A stretch of 64,000 nucleotides of DNA, from positions 310,001-374,000 of the forward strand of contig JAEINT010000001.1 in NCBI GenBank assembly GCA_016342745.1, read 5' to 3'. The stretch's first letter is position 1, and each line of letters opens with the position of its first letter. Of this stretch, positions 10,383 to 19,045 are shown piece by piece. Both the position numbers and the translations under genes were made by a program. The notes under the pieces were generated by a model. The model was not told where the DNA came from and did not search any database. It saw only the letters and a list, made by a program, of their open reading frames with translations. Source of the DNA: Labilibaculum sp. Its GTDB lineage: Bacteria > Bacteroidota > Bacteroidia > Bacteroidales > Marinifilaceae.

Positions 10383-10853
10383 TTATTTACCGTGTTGTCG
10401 TCTACCTTTTTCTTTTATCTGCCTCAATAGCATTCCTTGAAACTGTTTTTCGGTATGATAAAGATCAAGAATCTTTTTGGCAGGTAGTATCTTTTTATAT
10501 TCTATGTGATAACTTTTTTCAAGCTGTACATTTTCCAATCGAAGATCGATTAGATTATCGCTAATTTTCAGAAGTTCTTCTTCAGGAATAGAATCTTTTC
10601 CGCGATATAATTTTTTAAAGAGAATTTTACTTCTAACACGAATATCGTGTTTCTTTTTCTCTAGCTCATTGTACAATGGCCAAAATTGTTGAGCTTCTTT
10701 AGGACTTAAATCTAGTTTTTGAGTGATATAAGAGATCTTCTGAGCCTCGATTCTACTTCTCATTTTTTCGCGTCCTTCTCCATTACGTTCTTGAGCGAAA
10801 GATGATGAGCTTACGAATATAAAAAGCAATAAATTGATTACGATTCGGTTCAT
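10383..10853 (-). CDS. Exported Spy/CpxP-like protein (LTxxQ-type)
   Basis: A 156-residue protein with an N-terminal signal peptide (hydrophobic core at residues 5-20, ending SSFAQ), followed by a highly charged, all-helical region. The segment KLDLSPKEAQQFWPLYNELEKK resembles the LTxxQ motif of Spy/CpxP periplasmic chaperones and metal-stress sensors. It is the last gene of an operon headed by an ECF sigma factor and a single-span membrane protein, so it probably acts in the periplasm as a stress-response output or sensor. The exact function is inference. Confidence 0.65.
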   Translation of the reverse strand: MNRIVINLLLFIFVSSSSFAQERNGEGREKMRSRIEAQKISYITQKLDLSPKEAQQFWPLYNELEKKKHDIRVRSKILFKKLYRGKDSIPEEELLKISDNLIDLRLENVQLEKSYHIEYKKILPAKKILDLYHTEKQFQGMLLRQIKEKGRRQHGK

Positions 10854-10863
10854 AGTTCAGTTA

Positions 10864-11256
10864 TTATAAATTTGCTAGTAGTGTTTCTGTTTCAATATCA
10901 TAATCCGATAAATATTCAATAATTTCTTCCGATGTTAGTTCTTCTTCATCCGAAAACCAGTTTAATTCATCGGTATTTACAGTTACACTTTGTGTATCGA
11001 TACTTATTTCTGATTGAGAATATTGTTGGATCTTATAATTTGGGTCTACCGAATTTGTTAATACAACTTTAGCAATAAAAACAATTCCAATAATACTTGC
11101 TGCCATCCAAACGTATGGCTTCAATACCTGAAGCATCCTTTTTTTAGGATTCTCTTCTAATTCGATCTTTTCCTGAATACGATCACTTAAATTTTCAAAG
11201 TAATCTTCGGGAACTTTAAATGGCTGATCCTTTTTCATATTTGAAATATTATTCAA
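10864..11256 (-). CDS. Single-span membrane protein, probable anti-sigma factor
   Basis: The 130-residue product has a short cytoplasmic N-terminal part containing KVPEDYFENLSDRIQEKIELEE, one transmembrane helix near residues 50-67 (VWMAASIIGIVFIAKVVL) and an acidic periplasmic tail. The start of the motif (PxxYFxxL) is frequent in Bacteroidota proteins encoded directly after ECF sigma genes. Its position 44 bases after the sigma gene and the single-span layout suggest sigma regulation, but it has no zinc-binding anti-sigma (ZAS) motif, so the role is inferred from context. Confidence 0.55.
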   Translation of the reverse strand: MNNISNMKKDQPFKVPEDYFENLSDRIQEKIELEENPKKRMLQVLKPYVWMAASIIGIVFIAKVVLTNSVDPNYKIQQYSQSEISIDTQSVTVNTDELNWFSDEEELTSEEIIEYLSDYDIETETLLANL

Positions 11257-11300
11257 GACAGTTATATTCTTTAGACTGTCGGAATTTTAATTGGTTTAAT

Positions 11301-11858
11301 TTAGACTTCGTTTAGTTTTAACATCGATTCTATTTTTTTAACTGCATGATGATAAGAAGCTTTTAAGGCTCCAACCGAAGTTGCTAGAATTTCGGACATT
11401 TCATCATACTTTAAATCATCAAAATATTTCATATTAAAAACCAATCGTTGTTTCTCAGGTAACTTCAAAATTGCTTTTTGCAGTTCCAATTGAGCTTTAT
11501 CACCATCAAAGTATGCGTCTGCTTCTAAATTAGCAATTAACATGTCTTCAACTTCACTATTAGAGTATCCCAAGTGTTTCTTTTGTTTCTCCTTTAAAAA
11601 TGTTAACGATTCGTTGGTTGCGATTCGAAACATCCAGGTAAACAATTGAGAATCCGATCTGAAATTTTGTAAGCCTTTCCATATTTTTACAAAAGTATTT
11701 TGCAAAATATCATCAGAATCGTCGTGCGAAAGAACAATTTTTCTGATTTGCCAATATAATCTTTCCTGGTATTTTTTTACCAAGAGAGAAAATGCCTGAC
11801 TTTGGGTTGACTTATTGCGGAAAAGCTGTAATATTTCTTCGTCTGATTTATTCATCAA
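11301..11858 (-). CDS. ECF-family RNA polymerase sigma factor
   Basis: The 185-residue protein has sigma region 2 at about residues 20-95 (LVKKYQERLYWQIRKIV, DDILQNTFVKIWKGL, WMFRIATNESLTFL) and region 4 at about 125-180 (LPEKQRLVFNMKYFDDLKYDEMSEI and the helix-turn-helix LATSVGALKASYHHAVKKI). There is no region 1.1 or 3, so it is group 4. It is the first gene of a three-gene operon with a membrane protein and a Spy-like exported protein, which suggests an envelope-stress regulon. The start codon gives a normal family length. Confidence 0.9.
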   Translation of the reverse strand: MMNKSDEEILQLFRNKSTQSQAFSLLVKKYQERLYWQIRKIVLSHDDSDDILQNTFVKIWKGLQNFRSDSQLFTWMFRIATNESLTFLKEKQKKHLGYSNSEVEDMLIANLEADAYFDGDKAQLELQKAILKLPEKQRLVFNMKYFDDLKYDEMSEILATSVGALKASYHHAVKKIESMLKLNEV

Positions 11859-11953
11859 TTAGCATTCCATTAATGTTGTTTAAAAATAGCTATTTCACTT
11901 TTGTTATGCGTTAGGTAAGACTAGTTTCTTTTCAAAAGGTTTAAATTAGGATC

Positions 11954-11990
11954 AAAAAAAAATCCGGAATCGATTTGATTCCGGATTTTT
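11954..11990 (-). terminator. Terminator of tkt
   Basis: A perfect 14-base-pair stem (AAAAATCCGGAATC with GATTCCGGATTTTT) lies just past the tkt stop and is followed by a T-run on the minus strand. Confidence 0.88.
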
Positions 11991-12006
11991 AGAAGTGTAT
12001 TGTATA

Positions 12007-14067
12007 TTATTTTTGAAGTAGAGATAATACTTCTTTTACAACATTTTCTGCGGTGTAACCAAATTTTTCATCCAAAACGCTAGCTGGAGCTGAATAACCA
12101 AAATGATCTAATCCAATTGATTTACCCATAGGGCCAACCAAACCAAGAAGAGTTACAGGTAATCCTGCTGTTAATCCTAGAACAGGAATTCCTGCAGGAA
12201 TAACTTCATTTTGATATGCTGCAGATTGAGATCTGAATAAACCTTCAGAAGGAACAGATACGATCTGAACTTTCAATCCTTTTTCTGCACGTAAAATTTT
12301 AGCACCATCAACTAAAGTTGCAACTTCAGATCCACTTGCTAAAAGAACAACATCAGGAGTTGATTCAGGTTTCTCAACAATGTAAGCACCTTTTTCAGCC
12401 TGAAGAGCTTCCTTGTAACGATTTTCTTTAGAAGGAAGTTCTGTAATGTTCTGACGAGATAGGATCAAAGCAGTTGGAGTACTTGTGTTCTCCATTGCCA
12501 TTTTCCAAGCTACAGTTGTTTCATCAGCATCGGCAGGGCGAAGAGCTAATAAACTCATTTGTCCAGCATGATTTTTCAAGTGCTCTAACAAACGAATTTG
12601 AGCCTCTTGCTCAATTGGCTGGTGAGTTGGTCCATCTTCTCCAACGCGGAATGCATCGTGAGTCCAGATATATTTTACAGGAACTTGCATTAATGCAGAC
12701 AAACGAACTGCAGGTTTCATGTAATCAGAGAATACAAAGAAAGTTGCACAAGCAGCAGTAGCACCACCATGAAGAGCAATACCATTACAAATCGAAGCCA
12801 TTGTTAATTCAGCAACACCAGCTTGAAGGAAAGCTCCAGAGAAGTCACCTTTTTTCAAAGCTTTAGTGTTTTTTAAGAAACCATCCGTTTTATCTGAATT
12901 ACTTAAATCAGCAGAAGAAACAATCATGTTTTCCACTTTAAGTGCTAATTCAGACAATACAGCAGCAGAAGCAGCTCTTGTCGCAACACCTGATTTTTGA
13001 ACGATTGATTCGTAATCAATTTCAGGAGCTTCATTGCTAAAGAATTTTTCAAGCTTAGCAGCTAGTTCAGGATTTGCTTTAGCCCATTCAGCTTGTTCAG
13101 CTTTTTTAGCAGCAGCAAATTCTTGCTTTTTCTTTAAAACTTCAGCGTAATATTCTTTTACCTCAGGGAAAATCTGGAAAGGTTCTTCTGGATTTCCACC
13201 TAAGTTTTCAATTGTTTTAGCTAATGATGCACCAGCAGCTCCCAATGGTTGTCCGTGAGTAGAAACCATATTTTCAAAGCTTTCGCCTTCTGTAGTAACA
13301 GCACCTTTACCCATTAGAGTTTTACCAATAATAAGTGTTGGACGCTCAGTTTCATTATTTGCAGCAGTTAATGCTTCGCGAATTGCATTAGCATCGTTAC
13401 CACTAATAGTAATAACATTCCAGTTCCATGCTTCATACTTTTTAGCAGTATCTTCCACAGTAACTTCTTCAACTTTTGTTGAAAGCTGGATGTTATTAGA
13501 ATCATAGAACATGATTAAATTGCTTAGACCTAAAGTACCAGCAATTCGACCTGCTCCTTGAGCAATTTCTTCTTGAATTCCACCATCAGAAATGAAAGTG
13601 TAAATTTTGTGAGTCATCCAGTCACCAAAACGAGCAGCCAAAAAGCGCTCTGTAATAGCCGCACCTACAGCCATTGTATGACCTTGTCCTAATGGACCGG
13701 AAGTGTTTTCTACCCCTCTAGCAACATCAACTTCAGGATGACCAGGAGTTGGACTTCCCCATTGTCTGAAATTTGCAAGCTCTTCCATTGTGTAATTTCC
13801 TGTTAAGGAAAGAATAGAATACAACATTGGAGACATGTGACCTGGGTCAAGGAAGAATCGATCACGATTAATCCAGTTCATGTCACTTGGGTCAAAGTTT
13901 AAAAATTCAGAATAAAGAACGTTGACAAAATCAGCACCGCCCATAGCACCACCAGGGTGTCCAGATTTAGCTTGCTCTACCATAGCAGCTGAAAGGATAC
14001 GAACATTATTCGATGCCTTGTCAGTTACGTTTAGATCCACTTGGTTGTTCGTTTCTTTTAGATCCAT
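12007..14067 (-). CDS. tkt: Transketolase
   Basis: A thiamine-diphosphate enzyme that moves two-carbon units between sugar phosphates in the non-oxidative pentose phosphate pathway. The 686-residue product has the pyrophosphate-binding domain (SGHPGGAMGGADF, then GPLGQGHTMAVGAA, then the cofactor stretch SDGGIQEEIAQGAGRIAGTL ending in FYDSNN), the pyrimidine-binding domain (YIWTHDAFRVGEDGPTHQP) and the C-terminal domain (LLASGSEVATLV). The THDAFRVGEDG version differs from the E. coli THDSIGLGEDG form but matches what I recall from other Bacteroidota. Length is normal. It is probably transcribed alone. Confidence 0.96.
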   Translation of the reverse strand: MDLKETNNQVDLNVTDKASNNVRILSAAMVEQAKSGHPGGAMGGADFVNVLYSEFLNFDPSDMNWINRDRFFLDPGHMSPMLYSILSLTGNYTMEELANFRQWGSPTPGHPEVDVARGVENTSGPLGQGHTMAVGAAITERFLAARFGDWMTHKIYTFISDGGIQEEIAQGAGRIAGTLGLSNLIMFYDSNNIQLSTKVEEVTVEDTAKKYEAWNWNVITISGNDANAIREALTAANNETERPTLIIGKTLMGKGAVTTEGESFENMVSTHGQPLGAAGASLAKTIENLGGNPEEPFQIFPEVKEYYAEVLKKKQEFAAAKKAEQAEWAKANPELAAKLEKFFSNEAPEIDYESIVQKSGVATRAASAAVLSELALKVENMIVSSADLSNSDKTDGFLKNTKALKKGDFSGAFLQAGVAELTMASICNGIALHGGATAACATFFVFSDYMKPAVRLSALMQVPVKYIWTHDAFRVGEDGPTHQPIEQEAQIRLLEHLKNHAGQMSLLALRPADADETTVAWKMAMENTSTPTALILSRQNITELPSKENRYKEALQAEKGAYIVEKPESTPDVVLLASGSEVATLVDGAKILRAEKGLKVQIVSVPSEGLFRSQSAAYQNEVIPAGIPVLGLTAGLPVTLLGLVGPMGKSIGLDHFGYSAPASVLDEKFGYTAENVVKEVLSLLQK

Positions 14068-14122
14068 TTTTGAAAATGAGATTTTAGATTATAAAAACTT
14101 GGTAAGGTTTTATTAATGGATG

Positions 14123-14130
14123 CAAAGATA
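14123..14130 (-). promoter_or_regulatory. Candidate TAnnTTTG -7 element for tkt
   Basis: On the minus strand this reads TATCTTTG, 56 bases before the tkt start. Confidence 0.42.
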
Positions 14131-14223
14131 TACAAAAATGCCTTTTGACATCATGGAAACGCTTCTAAATAGACTAAAAAATGATTAATGCTGATATAAT
14201 TAGAATATTGTAAATCAATATAA

Positions 14224-15603
14224 TTACAATCTTACTGGTATTGATTTGCCAGATGTGATTACAAAACTTGCTTTACGTGAACTTTGAGATAGGTAGGCAT
14301 TTTTATTTCTAAAAATAAGATGATAAGTGCCTGGCTGCAAGGTTAAAGTTTCTCGTATGTTTTTTTCTGGGATGTTGTAAACCCATTCTAATTTATCATC
14401 TTTTTGCACAAATAGCGTGCACGGCCCAACGGTTGGTTTAAAAATAGTTGCCAGTCCTGGTTGCGGAATTGCAATGGATGTTGTTTTACTTTGGTTTATT
14501 TCAACATTAGGAATTGATATTCTTGGCAAAGTCAAAATTTCTAAATTGTATTTTCCGCATAAGTATTTACCTACCTGATTTGGCGTTTGAATGTTGATTG
14601 TTTTTTGATTCTTTTTGATAAGAATTTGTAAGTTTTTATAAAGAGTCGTTCTAGGAGAGCTAATTTTTAGCATTCCTTGCGCAGCATCAAAACCAATAGC
14701 CGTATGTTTTCCACCATTAATAATAACGCTGTCGCGATGCAATTCTGGTATGGTGTGAATTGTGATGTTGTAGGTTAATAAAGGATCTAAATATAAAGTA
14801 TCTGGATTTCCTTTTGCATTCATTGTGTGCATGAATTGATATCTAACTTTTCCTGATGTTGAGTTGTAGAAAGTCATTGGAACATTACTTTCGGTAGGAG
14901 AGCCATTGGCATCGATTAAATTAATTTGTGCCGACGTTTTATTTAAAACTTGGGAGATTACATATTCTAAGGTTCCTCCAAATTTCTCTTCCTTTTTAAC
15001 TTCTAAATAGTTCCCAATGCATTCAAAGCTATTTTTGAAATTAACATCTAAGCCTATTCCTATAATAAATGGTTTCAAGAATATTCCTTTTTTCTGAAGA
15101 CCTAAAGATACGGCACAAGGATCTCCATCACATGCCTCAACACCATCTGTAATTAAAATTATTACATTTCTGGTTTGATTGTTTATTTCAGGAAAATCCT
15201 TAGCAGCTAATTCAAGTGAGTGAGCAATTGGAGTAGTTCCTTTCGGTGTAATGTAACGAAGAGTCTGCCTTATTTCACCAGCATTTCCTGCCTTAAATGG
15301 AACTTCTAATCTTGTATCACTGCAATCTTGAGGAGGAACAACACTTTGATGGCCATATACTCTTAAAGCCATTTCAACATTTTGTTGGGTTTCCAAGCTA
15401 TCAATCATTCGAATTAAAAACTTACGAGCTATATTGATCTTTTTTGATTCTTCCCAATAGCCATTCATACTCTGAGATGCATCGAAAATAAACAAGATTC
15501 TTGTTTTCTCTTGCTTTTGAGGAGAACGATGCTGGGCATAATTCTGTTTTGTACAAAGTAAGCCAATCAGACCAATTAGGATAAATTTAAGATAGAATTT
15601 CAA
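14224..15603 (-). CDS. Exported von Willebrand factor A domain protein
   Basis: The 459-residue product has a signal peptide (residues 1-24, ending NYAQ) and a VWA domain at about 34-220 with an intact metal-ion-dependent adhesion site: D41-x-S43-x-S45 (FDASQS), T123/T124 (KGTTPI) and D153 (ITDGVE). Four cysteines in the domain (DCSDTR, EACDGDPC) could form disulfides. The C-terminal half is a string of beta-rich segments with no clear family. The closely spaced co-directional transglutaminase-like gene upstream suggests a shared extracytoplasmic role. Function is otherwise unknown. Confidence 0.75.
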   Translation of the reverse strand: MKFYLKFILIGLIGLLCTKQNYAQHRSPQKQEKTRILFIFDASQSMNGYWEESKKINIARKFLIRMIDSLETQQNVEMALRVYGHQSVVPPQDCSDTRLEVPFKAGNAGEIRQTLRYITPKGTTPIAHSLELAAKDFPEINNQTRNVIILITDGVEACDGDPCAVSLGLQKKGIFLKPFIIGIGLDVNFKNSFECIGNYLEVKKEEKFGGTLEYVISQVLNKTSAQINLIDANGSPTESNVPMTFYNSTSGKVRYQFMHTMNAKGNPDTLYLDPLLTYNITIHTIPELHRDSVIINGGKHTAIGFDAAQGMLKISSPRTTLYKNLQILIKKNQKTINIQTPNQVGKYLCGKYNLEILTLPRISIPNVEINQSKTTSIAIPQPGLATIFKPTVGPCTLFVQKDDKLEWVYNIPEKNIRETLTLQPGTYHLIFRNKNAYLSQSSRKASFVITSGKSIPVRL

Positions 15604-15672
15604 GAGCCAAAAGTTTAGAGTTAGAAAACCTAAAGTTATGTATTAGATTTGACCAATTAAAATGATAATGAA

Positions 15673-16716
15673 TTATTTCAAATATATTATATCTGAGCTA
15701 GCAGAATCGAGTAATCTATTAATCAATTTTAAATGATCTTTTGAATGCAAATACATAATCTTTGACGAAATATCATCACTTGTTTGAAACAAGTCAATGG
15801 CTACTTTAATTTTTTCTTGTGCTCTTATTAATTTGTAATAAATGAGAGGTGTAATTTCGCCATCAAAATTGACTGCTATTTGGGCAAATCTATAATATTC
15901 TATTGCTCGATTAAATTTGTTTGAAGGATTTGTTTTAAAGATTTCGTCAGCTGTTTTTAACCTTTTCTTATATTGTGGGAGTAGTTTGAAAGCTGCAATG
16001 CTATCTGTAAAGGAATAGTTTTGAGGAGCTGAAGCAAGTTGTTCTATAATTTTAGAATCTCCTTGATTAAAGGTTTCTATTGTAATTGGTGATTCTAAAA
16101 CTTGCCACATTGGAATTAAAGGCAGGTGAGTTAAAATAAATTGCTCAGGTTCAACCATAAAAAATTCATTTGTACTACTTTTTATTCCTGTGTAACGAAG
16201 AGTTGCATATGCCCAACTTAGGTCAAAAAAACGCCAGGTTCCGTTTATTTTAAGCAAATTCCAAGAGTGTGTTGCACGATCTTGAAGAACACCATTTTTT
16301 GAGATGTACCCACCAATAGAATAGGCTTCGATGCCAGATTGTTGGCAGAAATATTCAAATATTTTAGAAAAGCCTTCGCAAACTGCTTGTTTCCTGCCAA
16401 GTACACATACAGGAGAAGAACAATTGTTAGAACCCATGTAAAAAAGAACATCCGAATTGTACTTTAACTCTATTTGATCTTTGTATTTTATATTCTTGAT
16501 AATCCAGATGTAAAAAGCACGAATTTTCTCTTCATCAGTTTCTGCTGCTGAAACAAGATACTTGTGTAGAAAAGTTAAGTTATTGCATATACTGTCAGGA
16601 GCCCTTTTAGCATGTCGATCAATTTTTCCATACCCACTAAAGTTCGGATCCTGCGCGTGAAGGTTCCAAGTGCTTATAAAAATTAATAAAAGGATAAATT
16701 GAATCTTTCGGTACAT
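15673..16716 (-). CDS. Exported transglutaminase-like protein
   Basis: The 347-residue protein has a signal peptide (residues 1-22, ending LHAQ) and a transglutaminase-like core at about 45-170. The catalytic triad is visible as C113 (KQAVCEGFSKIF), H150 (THSWNLL) and D165 (FFDLSWAY), the pattern of bacterial cysteine-protease or transglutaminase-type proteins of the TgpA/DUF4350 neighbourhood. The C-terminal half (about 200-347) is helical with no recognised domain. It lies 69 bases upstream of the VWA gene, in the same direction. Substrate is unknown; peptide cleavage, amide hydrolysis or crosslinking are possible. Confidence 0.75.
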   Translation of the reverse strand: MYRKIQFILLLIFISTWNLHAQDPNFSGYGKIDRHAKRAPDSICNNLTFLHKYLVSAAETDEEKIRAFYIWIIKNIKYKDQIELKYNSDVLFYMGSNNCSSPVCVLGRKQAVCEGFSKIFEYFCQQSGIEAYSIGGYISKNGVLQDRATHSWNLLKINGTWRFFDLSWAYATLRYTGIKSSTNEFFMVEPEQFILTHLPLIPMWQVLESPITIETFNQGDSKIIEQLASAPQNYSFTDSIAAFKLLPQYKKRLKTADEIFKTNPSNKFNRAIEYYRFAQIAVNFDGEITPLIYYKLIRAQEKIKVAIDLFQTSDDISSKIMYLHSKDHLKLINRLLDSASSDIIYLK

Positions 16717-16819
16717 TTTATTCTTGTTTTTTAAATCTACTAATAAGATAAGGAATGAATTTTAGAACTTCTTTTGATTGTGATTTATTAACAAATATTT
16801 ATGCAAAAAAACTGGAAAA

Positions 16820-16850
16820 TTGGCACAACGGAAATTAAAATGTACTTTTG
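16820..16850 (+). promoter_or_regulatory. Bacteroidota-type promoter of ychF
   Basis: TTG at 16820-16822 (-33) and TACTTTTG at 16843-16850 (-7, TAnnTTTG) are separated by 20 bases, close to the known spacing. This is the best two-part promoter match I found. Confidence 0.6.
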
Positions 16851-16901
16851 CACAGATTTTTAAAAATTGAAGAGTAGTAAATCATATAATATATAATTAC
16901 C

Positions 16902-18002
16902 ATGGCTTTACAGTGTGGAATCGTAGGATTACCAAATGTTGGAAAATCCACTTTATTTAATTGTCTGTCGAATGCAAAAGCACAATCGGCAAATTTCCCT
17001 TTTTGTACAATTGAACCAAATGTTGGAGTAATTACAATTCCAGATGATCGTTTAATTCGTTTGACAGAATTAGTAAACCCTGAAAGAGTTCAGCCTTCGG
17101 TAATGGAGATTGTTGATATTGCAGGTTTGGTTAAGGGAGCGAGTAAGGGAGAAGGTTTGGGAAACAAGTTTCTTTCGAATATTCGCGAGACCAATGCAAT
17201 TATTCATGTATTGCGTTGTTTCGAAGATGACAATATCGTACATGTTGATGGTTCAGTAGATCCTATCAGAGACAAAGAAACGATCGACATTGAATTGCAA
17301 TTGAAAGATTTAGAAACCGTTGAAGCTAGATTGCAAAAAGCTGCAAAGTTAGCTAAGATCGGGAAAAATCCTGAGGCAAAACGTTTGGCTGAAGTTTTAG
17401 AAAGATATAAAGAAGCTTTGGAGCAAGGAAAATCAGCTCGTGTTGTTGAGTTGAGTGAAGCTGACGAAAAAGTAACTACCGATCTTCATTTATTAACTAC
17501 CAAACCAATTTTATACGTTTGTAATGTTGATGAAGAATCTGTTACAGAAGGAAATAAATATGTTGATGTAGTTAAAGAGGCTGTAAAAGACGAAAATGCT
17601 GAAGTAATTATTGTAGGTGCTGGTATTGAGGCGGATATTGCAGAATTGGAAACTTATGAAGAGAAGCAAATGTTTTTGGAAGATTTAGGTCTTCAAGAGC
17701 CAGGTGTTAACAAATTAATTAAAGCTGCATTTAGATTGCTTAATCTTGAAACTTACTTTACTGCAGGAGTTAAAGAAGTTAGATCTTGGACCTATCCTAC
17801 AGGAGCAAAAGCACCACAAGCTGCTGGAGTTATTCATACCGATTTTGAAAAAGGTTTTATTCGTGCAGAAGTAATTAAGTACGAAGATTTTTCAAGCTTA
17901 GGTTCAGAAGCTGCTTGTAAAGAAGCTGGTAAAATGAACGTAGAAGGCAAAGAATATGTAGTTCAAGATGGTGACATCATGCACTTCCGATTCAATGTTT
18001 AA
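16902..18002 (+). CDS. ychF: Redox-regulated ATPase YchF (Obg family)
   Basis: YchF is an OBG-family P-loop protein that prefers ATP, binds ribosomes and affects the oxidative-stress response. The 366-residue product has the G1 motif GLPNVGKSTLFN near residue 8, G3 as DIAGLVKGASKGEGLGNKFL, a coiled-coil insertion near 130-190, and the C-terminal TGS-like domain (FTAGVKEVRSWTYPTGAKAPQAAGVIH). Length is the family standard. A promoter match upstream and a strong terminator downstream indicate a single-gene unit. Confidence 0.96.
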   Translation: MALQCGIVGLPNVGKSTLFNCLSNAKAQSANFPFCTIEPNVGVITIPDDRLIRLTELVNPERVQPSVMEIVDIAGLVKGASKGEGLGNKFLSNIRETNAIIHVLRCFEDDNIVHVDGSVDPIRDKETIDIELQLKDLETVEARLQKAAKLAKIGKNPEAKRLAEVLERYKEALEQGKSARVVELSEADEKVTTDLHLLTTKPILYVCNVDEESVTEGNKYVDVVKEAVKDENAEVIIVGAGIEADIAELETYEEKQMFLEDLGLQEPGVNKLIKAAFRLLNLETYFTAGVKEVRSWTYPTGAKAPQAAGVIHTDFEKGFIRAEVIKYEDFSSLGSEAACKEAGKMNVEGKEYVVQDGDIMHFRFNV

Positions 18003-18020
18003 TTGATTCGAATAAAAAAT

Positions 18021-18057
18021 ATAGATGGCTGTTCAATTTGAACAGCCATTTTTTTTG
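18021..18057 (+). terminator. Terminator after ychF
   Basis: ATGGCTGTTC and GAACAGCCAT form a perfect 10-base-pair stem, followed by eight or more T residues. Confidence 0.9.
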
Positions 18058-18137
18058 ACATTTTTGATATTACTCAAGAATAGTATCTTTATACTTGTTA
18101 CTAATTTTTAAATTATTCATTTTATTATCTATAACGC

Positions 18138-18515
18138 ATGCTTCGTACAATGTTGTTAATCGGATTGGGAGGATTTTTAGGAAGTGTATCCCGATATTTG
18201 GTTGGACAAGGATTACATCGTCTTTTCGATACCATTTTCCCCATTGGAACAATGACTGTAAATATTGTAGGTAGTTTTATTATTGGAGTAATTTATTCTT
18301 TAGCCGAACGCGACAATCTTGTTAGCCCTGAAATGAGAATGTTTCTTGCGGTAGGTTTTTGTGGTGGTTTTACCACTTTTTCTTCATTTGCTTTTGATAA
18401 TCTGAACCTTTTAAAAGATAGCGGATTTTTGTATCTTTCTATATATGTGGGAGGAAGCGTATTCTTAGGGCTATTGGCAGTTTACTTCGGCACACAAATT
18501 CACAAGTTGTTTTAG
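18138..18515 (+). CDS. crcB: Fluoride ion channel FluC/CrcB
   Basis: A dual-topology fluoride channel that exports toxic F-. The 125-residue product has four transmembrane helices, the N-terminal GGFLGSVSRYLVG segment, the TMTVNIVGSFIIG helix with its conserved Asn, and the hallmark GFCGGFTTFSSFAFD motif that lines the pore. The gene is single rather than one of an inverted pair, as expected for a homodimer. I see no fluoride riboswitch in the 80 bases upstream. The DUF190 gene next to it is a common CrcB neighbour. Confidence 0.92.
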   Translation: MLRTMLLIGLGGFLGSVSRYLVGQGLHRLFDTIFPIGTMTVNIVGSFIIGVIYSLAERDNLVSPEMRMFLAVGFCGGFTTFSSFAFDNLNLLKDSGFLYLSIYVGGSVFLGLLAVYFGTQIHKLF

Positions 18516-18569
18516 GTAGTAATTCAAGTTTTTCTTGATTCTCCTATCGGAGCAACCAAAATTGGCGAT

Positions 18570-18920
18570 ATGAGATTGAAGGGGAAAGCAAAGTTATTAC
18601 GTGTATTTGTTGGTGAAGCAGATCGTGTTTACCAAAGACCATTGTACGAGGCAATTGTTTATGGAGCAAAGAAATATGGATTAGCAGGAGCAACGGTTCA
18701 TAGGGGTATCATGTCTTATGGAGCCAATTCACGAATACATACCTCTAAGATTTTCAGCTTATCGGATGATTTGCCAATTATAATAGAAATTGTTGACTCC
18801 GAAGATAAAGTAAATGGCTATTTGCACATTCTTGAATTACTGATTGAAAAATCGGGAGGTGGAGGAATGATTACTATGGAACAAGTTGATGTAATTCGCT
18901 ATCAAGCTCAGAGTAAATAA
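18570..18920 (+). CDS. DUF190 domain protein
   Basis: A 116-residue soluble protein of the DUF190 family, which has a PII-like ferredoxin fold. Typical stretches are LRVFVGEADRVYQRPLYEAIV, GLAGATVHRGIMSYGANSRIH and LPIIIEIVDSEDKV. DUF190 genes often lie beside crcB, and here the start is 54 bases after the crcB stop on the same strand. A regulatory or sensing role for fluoride export has been suggested by this linkage only. The start ATG gives the usual family length. Confidence 0.88.
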   Translation: MRLKGKAKLLRVFVGEADRVYQRPLYEAIVYGAKKYGLAGATVHRGIMSYGANSRIHTSKIFSLSDDLPIIIEIVDSEDKVNGYLHILELLIEKSGGGGMITMEQVDVIRYQAQSK

Positions 18921-19045
18921 TTGAATTGAGCGATTTCTTTTTATTCTGGCCGTTAAAAGAATCCAATATATCAAAGTCCAATTACTTTTTAATCAATTCG
19001 AATCCATTATATTTGTGGCGAAGAATTAAAACCGCAACAAGATTG

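Noticed and set aside
10358-10564. 68-codon plus-strand frame after hisS
   Set aside because: It starts inside the terminator and runs antisense to the Spy-like gene, which has a signal peptide and family motif.
12007-14067. Transketolase as an unusual variant because of THDAFRVGEDG and SDGGIQEE
   Set aside because: These forms agree with other Bacteroidota transketolases as I remember them, and all cofactor contacts are present.
18060-18137. Fluoride riboswitch upstream of crcB
   Set aside because: I could not find the conserved pseudoknot elements; sequence is plain AT-rich DNA.
18926-19045. Upstream TTG start adding 40 residues to the phosphatase homologue
   Set aside because: It would bury the signal peptide inside the protein; the ATG at 19046 gives a normal exported start.
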